Positions 44,281 through 53,415 of a stretch of DNA of 64,000 nucleotides are shown piece by piece. A model generated the notes under the pieces. The model searched no databases. It saw nothing but the letters and a program-made list of their open reading frames with translations, and was not told the DNA's origin. The translations under genes and the position numbers were made by a program. Source of the stretch: Bradyrhizobium sp. Ghvi (GTDB taxonomy: Bacteria; Pseudomonadota; Alphaproteobacteria; Rhizobiales; Xanthobacteraceae). The stretch is from the NCBI RefSeq assembly GCF_900115265.1, contig NZ_FOVU01000002.1, forward strand, positions 682,001 to 746,000, written 5' to 3'. Position 1 is the first letter of the stretch. The number at the start of each line of letters is the position of its first letter.

Positions 44281-45456
44281 ATGAAAAAGTCACGGCCGGT
44301 CCTCTGGATTGTCATCATCGCAGCCGTGGCCGGTGGCGGCTATTACGGCTGGAAGCGATTCTCAACATCTGAGGCCGCGAAAACCCAGACTGCGCAGACG
44401 GGCGCGCCGCGGGTCGTCGCCGTGCCCGTCAGCATCTCGCCGGTCGAGAAGGCGGACTTCCCGGTCTACCTGACCGGCCTCGGCACCGTGCAGGGCTTCA
44501 ACACCGTACAAGTTCGGACCCGGGTCGACGGCCAGATCGACAAGATCGCCTTCACCGAAGGCCAGATGGTCAAGCAAGGCGATCTCCTGGTCGAGATCGA
44601 TCCGCGCCCGTTCCAGGCCGCGCTTGATCAAGCCAAGGCCAAGAAGGCGCAGGACGAGGCCAATCTCGCCAACGCCAATCTCGATCTTCAGCGCTACACC
44701 AAACTTGGTGAATTCGCGACGCGGCAGCAGACCGACACGCAGCGCTCCACCGTTGCCCAGCTCACCGCGCAAATCGCCGCCGACGAAGCCGCGATCGCCA
44801 ACGCCCAGACCCAGCTCGACTACACCCAGGTCAAATCGCCGATCACCGGCGTCGCCGGCCTGCGTCAGGTCGACATCGGCAACATCGTCAACGCCTCGTC
44901 CCAGACCGGCGTCGTCACCATTGCGCAGGTCGAGCCGATCACCGTGATCTTCACCGCGCCGGAGGACCAGCTGCCCTATATCAGCGAGGGCCAGAAGTCC
45001 GGCGAGCTCAAGGTGATCGCATTCACCACCGACGGCAAGAAGACGCTGGCCGAAGGCAAGCTCGCCGTCATCAACAACCAGGTCGATACGACCAGCGGGA
45101 CTATCAGGCTCAAGGCGGTGTTCGACAACCGAGAGCACACGCTGTGGCCGGGACAATCGGTGTCGACGCGCCTGCTGGTCCGGACGTTGAAGGATGCGAC
45201 CATCGTTCCCGATGACGCGGTCCAGCATTCGACCAATGGTCTCTACGCTTATACCGTCAGCCCGGACAACAAGGCCGAAGTGCGCAAGATCAAGGTCAGT
45301 TACTCCATCGACGGACGTTCGGTTGTCGAGGAAGGATTGAGCACCGGTCAGCAAGTCATCACCGGCGGTCAGTACAAGGTGCAGCCCGGCAGCCTCGTCT
45401 CGACAACCGTGGCGAGTTCGGATCCGGTCCAAAAGAACAAGGTTCAGCAGGAATGA
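44281..45456 (+). CDS. RND efflux periplasmic adaptor (MdtA type)
   Basis: This 391-residue membrane-fusion protein has an N-terminal anchor (SRPVLWIVIIAAVAGGGYYGW), lipoyl-type motifs (GLGTVQGFNTVQVRTRVDGQ; KQGDLLVEIDPRPFQAAL), a helical hairpin and a beta-barrel domain. It links the pump to an outer-membrane channel. The ATG at 44281 is followed by a good hydrophobic anchor; the in-frame start at 44248 adds eleven residues. Its stop overlaps the pump gene start by four bases. Confidence 0.92.
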   Translation: MKKSRPVLWIVIIAAVAGGGYYGWKRFSTSEAAKTQTAQTGAPRVVAVPVSISPVEKADFPVYLTGLGTVQGFNTVQVRTRVDGQIDKIAFTEGQMVKQGDLLVEIDPRPFQAALDQAKAKKAQDEANLANANLDLQRYTKLGEFATRQQTDTQRSTVAQLTAQIAADEAAIANAQTQLDYTQVKSPITGVAGLRQVDIGNIVNASSQTGVVTIAQVEPITVIFTAPEDQLPYISEGQKSGELKVIAFTTDGKKTLAEGKLAVINNQVDTTSGTIRLKAVFDNREHTLWPGQSVSTRLLVRTLKDATIVPDDAVQHSTNGLYAYTVSPDNKAEVRKIKVSYSIDGRSVVEEGLSTGQQVITGGQYKVQPGSLVSTTVASSDPVQKNKVQQE

Positions 45457-48400
45457 CCGAAGGCGGGATTTCGGCACCTTTCATCCGTTATCCCATCGGC
45501 ACGTCGCTGCTGATGGCCGGCATTCTCTTTGTCGGTCTCGTCGCCTATCCCCTGCTGCCGGTCGCGCCGCTGCCGCAGGTGGACTTCCCGACCATCCAGG
45601 TCACGGCCAATCTGCCGGGCGGCAGCCCGGAGACCATGGCATCGTCCGTGGCGCAGCCGCTGGAGCGGCAATTTGCGCAAATACCCGGCATCGCCCAGAT
45701 GACCTCGACGAGCTATCTGGGCACCGCGTCGGTCACCATCCAGTTCGATCTCAACCGCAGCATCGACGGGGCGGCGAACGACGTACAGGGCGCGATCAAC
45801 GCTGCCAGCGGCCAGTTGCCGAAGAACCTGCCCTCGCCGCCGACCTATCGCAAGGTCAACCCTGCGGACTCTCCGATTCTGCTTCTGTCCGCCACCTCCG
45901 AGACGTTGCCTCTGACCAGCGTCAGCGACGCGGTCGATGCGCAGCTTGCCCAGCAGATCAGTCAGATCTCCGGTGTCGCACAGGTCATTATCGGCGGTCA
46001 GCAGAAGCCGGCCATCCGGATCCAGATCGACCCCGCCAAGCTCGTCGCCAAGGGCTTGTCACTGGAGGACGTGCGGAGCCAGATCGGGATCACGACCGTC
46101 GATAGCCCCAAGGGCAACATCGACGGCGAGAAGCGCGCTTATACGATCTACGCCAACGACCAACTCACGCAGTCGAAGGACTGGAACGACGTCATCATCG
46201 CCTATCGCAACGGCGGTCCACTGCGCATCCGCGACGTCGGCCAGGCCGTCACAGGCCCCGAGGACGCCAAACAGGCGGCCTGGGCGAATGGCAAACGCGG
46301 CGTCTTCCTGGTAGTGTTCAAGCAGCCCGGCGCGAACGTCATCGAAACCGTAGACAAGATCAAGGCGACCTTGCCCCGCCTCGTGGCGGCGATCCCGCCG
46401 GCGATCAAGATCGAGCTGATGAGCGACCGAACCCAGACCATTCGGGCCGCGGTCGAGGACGTCCAGTTCACGCTGCTCCTGACCATCTTCCTGGTGGTCA
46501 TGGTCATCTTCATCTTCCTGCGCAGCTTCTGGGCGACGGTCATTCCGACGATTACAGTGCCTCTCGCCCTGCTCGGCGCCTGCTCGCTCATGTGGGTGTT
46601 CGGCTACACCCTGGATAACCTCTCCCTGATGGCGCTGACGATCGCGGTCGGCTTCGTGGTCGACGACGCCATCGTCATGCTCGAGAACATCTCCCGCTAC
46701 GTCGAGGAAGGTGAAGCGCCGATGGCAGCCGCCTTCAGAGGCGCGAAGGAAATCGGTTTCACCATTGTTTCGATCAGTATCTCGCTGGTCGCGGTGCTGA
46801 TCCCGCTGCTGCTGATGGGTGGCATCATCGGCCGTCTGTTCCGCGAGTTCGCCGTCGTGCTGGCGATGACGATCTTCGTCTCAATGATCGTCTCGCTGAC
46901 GCTCACCCCGATGATGGCGTCGCGCTTCCTGCGCGCCCATGGAGAGGTCCGGCACGGCCGCTTCTATCAGTGGAGCGAACGCGCCTTTGACGCGATGCTG
47001 CGCGGCTATGAGCACATCCTCGATATCGCCCTGAGCTGGAAGCGCACGACGCTCCTCATTTTCTTCGCAACCCTTGCGCTGTCGGTCTACCTCTTCGTCT
47101 TGATCCCGAAAGGCTTCTTCCCGCAGCAGGACAACGGCCTGATCACCGCGACCTCAGAAGCCTCGCAGGACATTTCCTTCGCAGCCATGAAGGACCGGCA
47201 GGAATCGCTCGCCAAGATCATACAGGCAGATCCTGCCGTCGCGAGCGTCGCCATGGCAATCGGCGGCAGCGGGCGGGCCGGCAACAACGGCAATCTGTTC
47301 ATCACGTTGAAGCCCCGCAATGACCGCGACGCTTCGGCGCAGCAGGTGATCGGACGCCTCCGCCCCAAGTTGGAAAAGGTGCCGGGCGCCCGACTTTACA
47401 TGCAGGCGGCCCAGGACGTCCGGCTCGGCGGCCGACCGACGCGCACGCAGTTCGAGTTCACGCTGCAGGATGCCGACCTGTCTGAGCTCAACGAGTGGGC
47501 GCCGAAAATTCTCGCCAAGATGCAGACGCTGCCGGAGCTGCGCGACGTCGCGACCGACCAGCAGACCCAGGGCACCACGGTCCAGCTCAAGATCAACCGC
47601 GACACCGCCTCGCGCTACGGCATCCAGCCGCAGCTGATCGACGACACGCTGTACGACGCGTTCGGCCAGCGGCAGGTGACGCAGTATTTCACACAGCTCA
47701 ACACCTACAAGGTGATCCTGGAAATCCTGCCGGAGATGCAAGGCAATCTGGATTCGCTGAACAAGCTCTATCTGAAATCGCCGCTGACCGGCGACCAGGT
47801 GCCGCTGTCGACGTTTGCGACCTGGACCACCGATCCGGTCCGCCCGCTCTCGATCAGCCACCAGGGTCAGTTCCCGGCGATCACGATCAGCTTCAACCTG
47901 GCCCCGGACACCGCGCTCGGCCAGGCGACGCAGGCGGTGCAGAAGGCGATGGCAGATCTCGGTGCGCCGGCAACTCTCAATTCGAGTTTCCAGGGCACCG
48001 CGCAGGCATTCCAGCAATCGCTCGGCACCGTGCCGCTCCTGATCCTGGCGGCACTGGTCGTCGTCTATCTGATCCTCGGCATCCTCTACGAGAGCTACAT
48101 CCATCCGATCACGATTCTGTCGACCCTGCCCTCGGCCGGCGTCGGCGCGCTGGCGATCTTGATGGCCGCCGGATTCGATTTCAGCCTGATCGCGTTGATC
48201 GGCATCATCCTGCTGATCGGCATCGTGAAGAAGAACGGCATCATGATGGTCGACTTCGCCATTGCCGCCGAGCGCGACGAGCGCAAGACACCGGAGGAAT
48301 CGATCCGCCAGGCCGCGCTGCTTCGCTTCCGCCCGATCATGATGACGACGATGGCAGCATTGCTCGGCGGCGTGCCGCTGATGCTCGGCCACGGCACCGG

Positions 48401-48587
48401 CGCCGAGATCCGTCAGCCGCTCGGCTACGCCATGGTCGGTGGCCTGATCGTCAGCCAGGCGCTGACGCTGTTCACCACCCCGGTGGTCTATCTCTATCTG
48501 GACAAGTTCTCGAACCTGTTCAAGAACCAGGCACGCGCCGACGAGGAGCACGAGGCGCGCGACACCGTCAAGCAGGCCGCCGAGTAA
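45453..48587 (+). CDS. RND efflux pump (MdtB/MdtC type)
   Basis: This 1044-residue pump has twelve membrane helices and two large periplasmic loops. The proton-relay region is AVGFVVDDAIVMLENISRYVE near residue 400. Repeated segments such as GIVKKNGIMMVDFAIAAE near 925 match the MdtB/C branch. Unlike the Mdt system of enterics, only one pump gene is present. It is likely co-transcribed with the preceding adaptor (four-base overlap) and extrudes drugs, bile-type compounds or metals. Confidence 0.95.
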   Translation: MTEGGISAPFIRYPIGTSLLMAGILFVGLVAYPLLPVAPLPQVDFPTIQVTANLPGGSPETMASSVAQPLERQFAQIPGIAQMTSTSYLGTASVTIQFDLNRSIDGAANDVQGAINAASGQLPKNLPSPPTYRKVNPADSPILLLSATSETLPLTSVSDAVDAQLAQQISQISGVAQVIIGGQQKPAIRIQIDPAKLVAKGLSLEDVRSQIGITTVDSPKGNIDGEKRAYTIYANDQLTQSKDWNDVIIAYRNGGPLRIRDVGQAVTGPEDAKQAAWANGKRGVFLVVFKQPGANVIETVDKIKATLPRLVAAIPPAIKIELMSDRTQTIRAAVEDVQFTLLLTIFLVVMVIFIFLRSFWATVIPTITVPLALLGACSLMWVFGYTLDNLSLMALTIAVGFVVDDAIVMLENISRYVEEGEAPMAAAFRGAKEIGFTIVSISISLVAVLIPLLLMGGIIGRLFREFAVVLAMTIFVSMIVSLTLTPMMASRFLRAHGEVRHGRFYQWSERAFDAMLRGYEHILDIALSWKRTTLLIFFATLALSVYLFVLIPKGFFPQQDNGLITATSEASQDISFAAMKDRQESLAKIIQADPAVASVAMAIGGSGRAGNNGNLFITLKPRNDRDASAQQVIGRLRPKLEKVPGARLYMQAAQDVRLGGRPTRTQFEFTLQDADLSELNEWAPKILAKMQTLPELRDVATDQQTQGTTVQLKINRDTASRYGIQPQLIDDTLYDAFGQRQVTQYFTQLNTYKVILEILPEMQGNLDSLNKLYLKSPLTGDQVPLSTFATWTTDPVRPLSISHQGQFPAITISFNLAPDTALGQATQAVQKAMADLGAPATLNSSFQGTAQAFQQSLGTVPLLILAALVVVYLILGILYESYIHPITILSTLPSAGVGALAILMAAGFDFSLIALIGIILLIGIVKKNGIMMVDFAIAAERDERKTPEESIRQAALLRFRPIMMTTMAALLGGVPLMLGHGTGAEIRQPLGYAMVGGLIVSQALTLFTTPVVYLYLDKFSNLFKNQARADEEHEARDTVKQAAE

Positions 48588-48616
48588 GCTTGCGTCGCGG
48601 CTACTGCGACGCTACA

Positions 48617-48649
48617 GCGAGACCACGGTTCACGCCAACGCGGTCTCGC
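48617..48649. promoter_or_regulatory. Hairpin abutting the IalB start
   Basis: GCGAGACC (48617-48624) and GGTCTCGC (48642-48649) form an eight-pair stem whose right arm ends one base before the ATG of the next gene. No Shine-Dalgarno is visible there. It may act as terminator of the pump operon, or influence initiation of the IalB gene. Confidence 0.35.
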
Positions 48650-48650
48650 C

Positions 48651-49208
48651 ATGCCCATGCAATCCAGACTTGTCGCTCTTGCCGCCGCTGCCCTGATGTC
48701 GACCGGCGTCGCCTATGCCCAGCAAGGCGCCAAGAAGAACGCACCTCCTCAGCCCGCGCCCGCACCGACCCAGCCGCAAGCCGACGGCGCCCCGGCACAG
48801 CAGCCGGGCTGGATCGCGCGCTGCACCAGCGCGAGCCGCGACGCACAGCTCGAATGCGCGATCGAGCAGAATGCCGTCCTGACCAAGACCGGCCAGACCA
48901 TCGTCCTCATCAACATCCGCGTTGCCGCCGACACCCGCACGCCGATCGCGCTGCTGCAGCTGCCGCTTGGCCTTAACCTGCCGGTTGGCGCCAAGCTCCA
49001 GGTCGACGAGGGCAAGACGATCGATCTCCAGATCCAGACCTGCGAGAACCGCGGCTGCTACGCCTCGACGCCGATCGCATCGGATCTGCTGGCTGCCTTG
49101 CGCTCAGGCAAGCAGTTGAAGGTCTCTTTCCAAAACATGGCGAAGGAAACGATCGCGATCCCGATGCCGCTTGGCGATTTCGCTTCAGCCTACGACAAGA
49201 TCAAGTAA
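48651..49208 (+). CDS. Invasion-associated locus B (IalB) family protein
   Basis: This 185-residue exported protein has a signal peptide (MPMQSRLVALAAAALMSTGVAYA), a Gln/Pro/Ala-rich linker (about 25-48) and the IalB domain with Cys pairs (WIARCTSASRDAQLECAIEQ; IQTCENRGCYAS). Function is a periplasmic or surface protein of unclear role named for Bartonella. It lies 63 bases after the pump gene on the same strand, separated by a hairpin. Confidence 0.88.
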   Translation: MPMQSRLVALAAAALMSTGVAYAQQGAKKNAPPQPAPAPTQPQADGAPAQQPGWIARCTSASRDAQLECAIEQNAVLTKTGQTIVLINIRVAADTRTPIALLQLPLGLNLPVGAKLQVDEGKTIDLQIQTCENRGCYASTPIASDLLAALRSGKQLKVSFQNMAKETIAIPMPLGDFASAYDKIK

Positions 49209-49303
49209 CTCCGCAGGCGCAGACGGCTCGCATCCGATGGCTCTCCGAGCCCCGCGCGCCGGTCTATTCTGCTGGCGGCGGGGGCAGATATCGGCGGTGA
49301 AAC

Positions 49304-49615
49304 ATGACGCGCGAGAAGTCAGATCTCAATCGGCTCTGCCTCCTGGTCGGCATGTTCGGGATGATCGGCGCCGCCGCGAGCGCGCAGCCCCAGTTGCAGC
49401 CACCCGCTGCACCGACCGCGGAGCCCACGGTCCATGATGCGAGGGTGCGGCCTCGCAACGACCAGACCGACGGCAAGTTTACGCAGACGCCTTCTGCCGG
49501 CGCGCCCTCGCCCATGCCAGACGTGAAACGCATTCGCACGACGCACGAACGCATCACGGACGGCTCCGCTCCTCCCGCGGTCGCACCGCTGCAGCCGCCT
49601 GCAGCCAAGCCGTAG
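49304..49615 (+). CDS. Small exported Pro-rich protein, unknown
   Basis: This 103-residue protein has a signal-like N-terminus (LCLLVGMFGMIGAAASAQ) followed by an entirely low-complexity, Pro/Ala-rich disordered chain (QLQPPAAPTAEPT; PLQPPAAKP). No family is recognised. The ATG follows GGCGGTGAAAC, a weak ribosome-binding site. It may be a surface or periplasmic linker peptide; coding status is moderately sure. Confidence 0.55.
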   Translation: MTREKSDLNRLCLLVGMFGMIGAAASAQPQLQPPAAPTAEPTVHDARVRPRNDQTDGKFTQTPSAGAPSPMPDVKRIRTTHERITDGSAPPAVAPLQPPAAKP

Positions 49616-49731
49616 TGACCAGCCTACGCGTCACGCTTACTGCCGCGCCATCTGCGCGTTGCCGACGGTCTCGCCAGTGAACTTTCGCAACTGCTCAACC
49701 AAGCGCTTGGCCACTCGAAATAAAGTGCGTG

Positions 49732-50373
49732 CTACAATCCTGGTGATCTCGCTGCCCAAGCCTTGGTGGCCTGGCAGCTCTCCATCGCGCGAGCATAGGC
49801 AGCTCGCGCTGTCGTGCGGACGAGATAGTCCCGCTCCACAGGCCCGGGAACGTAGTTGCCGGTTCGCAGGCCGAGCAGCAGGGCGTAGCTCACCGAGATA
49901 TCGGCAGCCGTGAATCGCTCGCCGGCGAGATAAGGGCAATCCGCAAGGCGGCGGATGACCAGACCCAGCCGGCTCTGGAAGGTCTCGCCTGCCCAACGGG
50001 TCACCCGCGCACCGCGCTCGGCTTCGGGCGCGAGTTGGCGGCCGACCAAAACGGCGTTCATCGGCCCGGCGAGCCCGGCCTCGCCCAAGTGGAGGAATTG
50101 CAGATAGGACGCGAAGGCGGGATTATCAGGGGCGACACCAAGCGAACCCGAACCGTAGCGGGCGAGCAGATACTCGAGAATAGCGATCGACTCGACCATG
50201 ATCGTGTCGCCGTCCTGCAGTGCGGGAATGAATCCGGCGGGGTTGATTGCGAGGAAATCGCGATCCGTCTCGACGGCAAGCAGATCGACCGGGCGCAGCC
50301 GATAAGCCACTCCCAATTCCTCGAGCAGCCAAACAACGCGAAAGCCGCGACCTTCGCCATAGACAGTGAGCAT
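49732..50373 (-). CDS. Glutathione S-transferase
   Basis: This 213-residue GST from the ATG at 50373 (GAGGAG 8 bases ahead) has the thioredoxin-like N-terminal domain (MLTVYGEGRGFRVVWLLEELG; GFIPALQDGDTIMVESIAILEYLL with the Glu-Ser glutathione motif) and the helical C-terminal domain (LAGERFTAADISVSYALLLGL). It conjugates or binds glutathione to electrophiles. The frame extends upstream to 50496 without family-like residues. Confidence 0.9.
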   Translation of the reverse strand: MLTVYGEGRGFRVVWLLEELGVAYRLRPVDLLAVETDRDFLAINPAGFIPALQDGDTIMVESIAILEYLLARYGSGSLGVAPDNPAFASYLQFLHLGEAGLAGPMNAVLVGRQLAPEAERGARVTRWAGETFQSRLGLVIRRLADCPYLAGERFTAADISVSYALLLGLRTGNYVPGPVERDYLVRTTARAAYARAMESCQATKAWAARSPGL

Positions 50374-50449
50374 CGTTAAGCACTCCTCGATTGGGCCAGA
50401 TGCAGCAGCTCGGAACTGAACCAGTCGCGCAGGCGGACAAGGCGAGCGC

Positions 50450-50812
50450 TCAGCGGACCATCTCCTGCGCCCGCAGCAGCGTCGTGAACCCGCCATAGAT
50501 CATGCGCTTGCCGTCGAACGGCATGTCGGAGCCCTTGAGCCTGGGATCAGCCATCACCTTGGCGTTAACAGCATCGCGGCTCTCCCGATCGCGGTAGACG
50601 ATCCAGGAAAACACCACGACCTCCTCCTCCGTGGCCATCACTGCGCGCGGAAAAGACGTGAGCTGGCCATAGGGAACGTCATCGCCGATGCATTCGACAT
50701 AATCGAGCGCGCCATGCTCCATCCACACCGCACAGGCCGTTCGCGCCAGCCGCTTGTAAGCCTCGATCTTGTCCTTCGGCACGGCGAGCACGAAACCATC
50801 GACATAGGGCAT
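50450..50812 (-). CDS. DUF1428 (YbaA-like) protein
   Basis: This 120-residue protein from the ATG at 50812 (preceded by AAGGAGA) is a small ferredoxin-like-fold protein of the DUF1428/YbaA family: MPYVDGFVLAVPKDKIEAYKR, YVECIGDDVPYG, VFSWIVYRDRESRDAVNAKVMADPR, FDGKRMIYGGF. Function unknown. It precedes the GST gene on the same strand. Confidence 0.88.
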   Translation of the reverse strand: MPYVDGFVLAVPKDKIEAYKRLARTACAVWMEHGALDYVECIGDDVPYGQLTSFPRAVMATEEEVVVFSWIVYRDRESRDAVNAKVMADPRLKGSDMPFDGKRMIYGGFTTLLRAQEMVR

Positions 50813-50967
50813 TTTGGATCTCCTTGGGTTGCGTGTCCCAAGGACGATCCGAAGCGCGCCGATCCGACCAGTGATGGATGAGGCAAACCGTCGCGAGGAA
50901 CGGCCGGTCAAACCGCCGTGGCCATTCCCCGGGAAACGCCTGATAGCCTCTCAAGAGGGCCTGGAAT

Positions 50968-51041
50968 TGGCTGGGGAACCTGGATTCGAACCAAGACAAA
51001 CAGAGTCAGAGTCTGTTGTGCTACCGTTACACCATTCCCCA
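50968..51041 (-). tRNA. tRNA-Gln (anticodon CTG)
   Basis: The 74-base gene on the minus strand folds as a complete cloverleaf. The acceptor stem TGGGGAA pairs with TTCCCCA, then G and the encoded CCA end. The anticodon stem ACAGA/TCTGT encloses the loop CTCTGAC with anticodon CTG, and the T-loop region contains GGTTCGAATCC. It therefore reads CAG codons. Its flanks hold no integrase or repeat that would indicate an inserted element. Confidence 0.95.
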
Positions 51042-51238
51042 ACGGAATAGTCGAACAAATTCAGTATCTTACTGACTTGTCCAACTTTGGCCGGAAGCGC
51101 TGATAGCGCAAATCACGGCTGGCGTGCAGCCTTCTACCTGCTCGTCCCCGGGCTGGCAAGCGCTGCCGTGGATGGACCACAGCCTAGTCCGTCTTGATAT
51201 TTGTGGCTTTCAGTTTGCCGCGTGCGCGGCGCAGATGG

Positions 51239-52369
51239 CTAGGAGGCGACCTCGTACATGCTCAGGATCGCATCCCGGCTCAGATCGCGCGGGTTGTTGT
51301 CGAGCAGGCGCCTGATTGCGTGCGCCTCGTCGGCCATCACGCCCAGATCATTTTTGGGGACGCCGAGCGCCGACAGCCGCATCTCGACGCCGAGATTCTT
51401 GCAGAACGTGTAGGTCGCGTCGAACGCATGCTTCGGATCATTTTTCTCCGGCAGACCGAGCGCGCCGAGCACGGCGATAGTCTTTGCCTCGACCGCCGGC
51501 ATGTTGAAGGCCAGCGTGTGTGGGAAGATCATCGCGCAGGCGAGACCGTGGGCGATGTGATGACGTGTACCGAGCGGATAGGCCACGGCGTGACCGGCGG
51601 TGGTGTTTACCGGCCCGAGGCAATAGCCCCCATAGAGCGAAGCCAGCGAAAGGCCAGCGCGGGCCTCGCGATCACCGCCGTCGGCCACCGCGCGCTCGAG
51701 ATACGTCCCGACAAGCCGCGCGCCTTCGAGCGCATAGAGGTCGATCGTCGGGTGCGCCTTGCGGCTGGTATAGGCCTCGACGCAATGCGCCAGCGCATCG
51801 ACGCCGGTGGCGGCCGTGATCTCTTTTGGTACGGTCATCGTCAGATCAGGATCGACGATGGCGATATCGGCCAGCATGAAGCGGCTCTGAACCGCCTGCT
51901 TGTTCTGGCTGACGGGATCGGTGACGAGCGCACGGGTGCCGGCCTCGCTGCCGGTGCCTGACGTCGTCGGTATCTGCATCAGCGCGACGCTGCGACCGGT
52001 CACCTTCTCCGGCCCGACGATCTCGGCGAAGGGCACGTCATTCGTGCACATCACCGCGACCAGCTTGGCCAGATCCATCGCGCTGCCGCCGCCGAAGCCG
52101 ACGACGAGATCGGGCTTGGCCTCCTTCGCCATCGCTACCGCCTTCTCCAGATTGGGCAGGTCCGGCTCCGGCTTGACCTCGCCGAACACCTTCACTGCGC
52201 CAGGCAGTGCCAACGTATCGACACGGCGCGCATTGAAGGGATCGGAAATCACCAGCGGCCGCTTGGCACCGATCCGCCCGGCAAAGCGGGCCGCGGCCGT
52301 GATCGTGCCGTTGCCGAACTCCAGAATGGTCGGGCGAAGGATTTCGATGGGCGTGAAAGCGTTGGTCAT
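51239..52369 (-). CDS. Iron-containing alcohol dehydrogenase
   Basis: This 376-residue group III alcohol dehydrogenase has the NAD loop VVGFGGGSAMDLAKLVA near residue 90 and PTTSGTGSEAGTRALVT near 140. The metal-site Asp and His residues are in TGVDALAHCVEAY near 195 and YPLGTRHHIAHGLACA near 265. It reduces or oxidises a small alcohol, hydroxyacid or maleylacetate-type substrate. It closes the four-gene operon and is 17 bases after the PdxA2-like gene. Confidence 0.9.
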   Translation of the reverse strand: MTNAFTPIEILRPTILEFGNGTITAAARFAGRIGAKRPLVISDPFNARRVDTLALPGAVKVFGEVKPEPDLPNLEKAVAMAKEAKPDLVVGFGGGSAMDLAKLVAVMCTNDVPFAEIVGPEKVTGRSVALMQIPTTSGTGSEAGTRALVTDPVSQNKQAVQSRFMLADIAIVDPDLTMTVPKEITAATGVDALAHCVEAYTSRKAHPTIDLYALEGARLVGTYLERAVADGGDREARAGLSLASLYGGYCLGPVNTTAGHAVAYPLGTRHHIAHGLACAMIFPHTLAFNMPAVEAKTIAVLGALGLPEKNDPKHAFDATYTFCKNLGVEMRLSALGVPKNDLGVMADEAHAIRRLLDNNPRDLSRDAILSMYEVAS

Positions 52370-52386
52370 CTCGGGCTCGATCTCGT

Positions 52387-53415
52387 TTACTTGGAAGAGC
52401 CAGCGGCGAGCCGCTCGGCATAGTCGATGGCCTCGATCAGGCTGTGCTCGTTGGCGATGCCCTTGCCGGCGATGTCGAAGGCGGTGCCATGATCGACCGA
52501 GGTACGGATGATCGGCAGGCCCAGCGTGATGTTGACCCCGGAGAGCTCCTGCCAGCGACCCGTGGCCGGATCGACCTGGAAGCCGAGCAGCTTGACCGGG
52601 ATGTGCCCCTGGTCGTGATACATCGCGACCGCTGCGTCGAACTGACCGGCCCGTAGCTTGACGAAGATGGTGTCGCCCGGCACGGGGCCGACGACGTCGA
52701 TTCCGTCGGCGACAGCCTTGGCAATTGTCGGCGCGGAGACGTCCATGTCCTGCCGACCGAACAGGCCGCCCTCGCCGGCATGCGGGTTGAGCGCGGCGAT
52801 GGCGATCTTGGGCTTTGCGATGCCGAGCCGGCGCAGCGCATCATTGGTGAGGTCGATCACCATGCGCAGCCGCTCGGGCGTCAGACGCTTCGGCACATCC
52901 TCCAGCGCGACATGGGTCGAGACATGGCTGACGCGCATGTTGCCATGGGCGAGCAGCATCACCGAGCCGCGCACGCCGGTAAGATGCGCCAGCATCTCGG
53001 TATGCCCCGGGAAGTGGTAGCCGGCCTTGTTGAGCGCTTCCTTGTTGAGCGGCGCGGTGACGATCGCCGCCGTGCGGCCGGCCTGGGTCAGGCGCACGCC
53101 TTGCTCGATCGCCTTGTAGGCAAAGCGGCCGCCATCGGCGCTGAGCACGCCCGGCTTGATCAGATCGCCTTCGGCGTCGGCCTGCAGGTAACAGAGATTG
53201 GGCCAATCGCGATCATCGGCGGTCACTTGCGGGATCGCAATGTCGACGCCGAGCGCAGTCTTGGCGCCGTCCAACGCCGCGCCGCTGCCGATGATCAGGA
53301 GACGCAGATCGCCAACCGCGATGCGCTCCTTGAGGCCGACACAGGCCTTGACGATGATCTCCGGCCCGATCCCCGCGGGATCGCCCATGGTGATGGCAAG
53401 ATGACGAGAGGTCAT
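52387..53415 (-). CDS. pdxA2: PdxA2-like 4-phospho-acid-sugar 3-dehydrogenase
   Basis: This 342-residue PdxA-family enzyme starts at the ATG at 53415: TMGDPAGIGPEIIVKA near residue 8, HFPGHTEMLAHLTG near 135, NPHAGEGGLFG near 205 and MYHDQGHIPVKLLGF near 275 with the metal His/Asp ligands. PdxA proper makes vitamin B6. The adjacent DUF1537 kinase and a four-base overlap with it indicate the PdxA2 role: NAD oxidation and decarboxylation of a 4-phospho-threonate or erythronate to dihydroxyacetone phosphate. Confidence 0.85.
   Translation of the reverse strand: MTSRHLAITMGDPAGIGPEIIVKACVGLKERIAVGDLRLLIIGSGAALDGAKTALGVDIAIPQVTADDRDWPNLCYLQADAEGDLIKPGVLSADGGRFAYKAIEQGVRLTQAGRTAAIVTAPLNKEALNKAGYHFPGHTEMLAHLTGVRGSVMLLAHGNMRVSHVSTHVALEDVPKRLTPERLRMVIDLTNDALRRLGIAKPKIAIAALNPHAGEGGLFGRQDMDVSAPTIAKAVADGIDVVGPVPGDTIFVKLRAGQFDAAVAMYHDQGHIPVKLLGFQVDPATGRWQELSGVNITLGLPIIRTSVDHGTAFDIAGKGIANEHSLIEAIDYAERLAAGSSK

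Noticed and set aside
50968..51041. tRNA-Gln as attachment site of an integrated element
   Set aside because: No integrase, direct repeat of the tRNA 3' end or change in gene content was seen around it.
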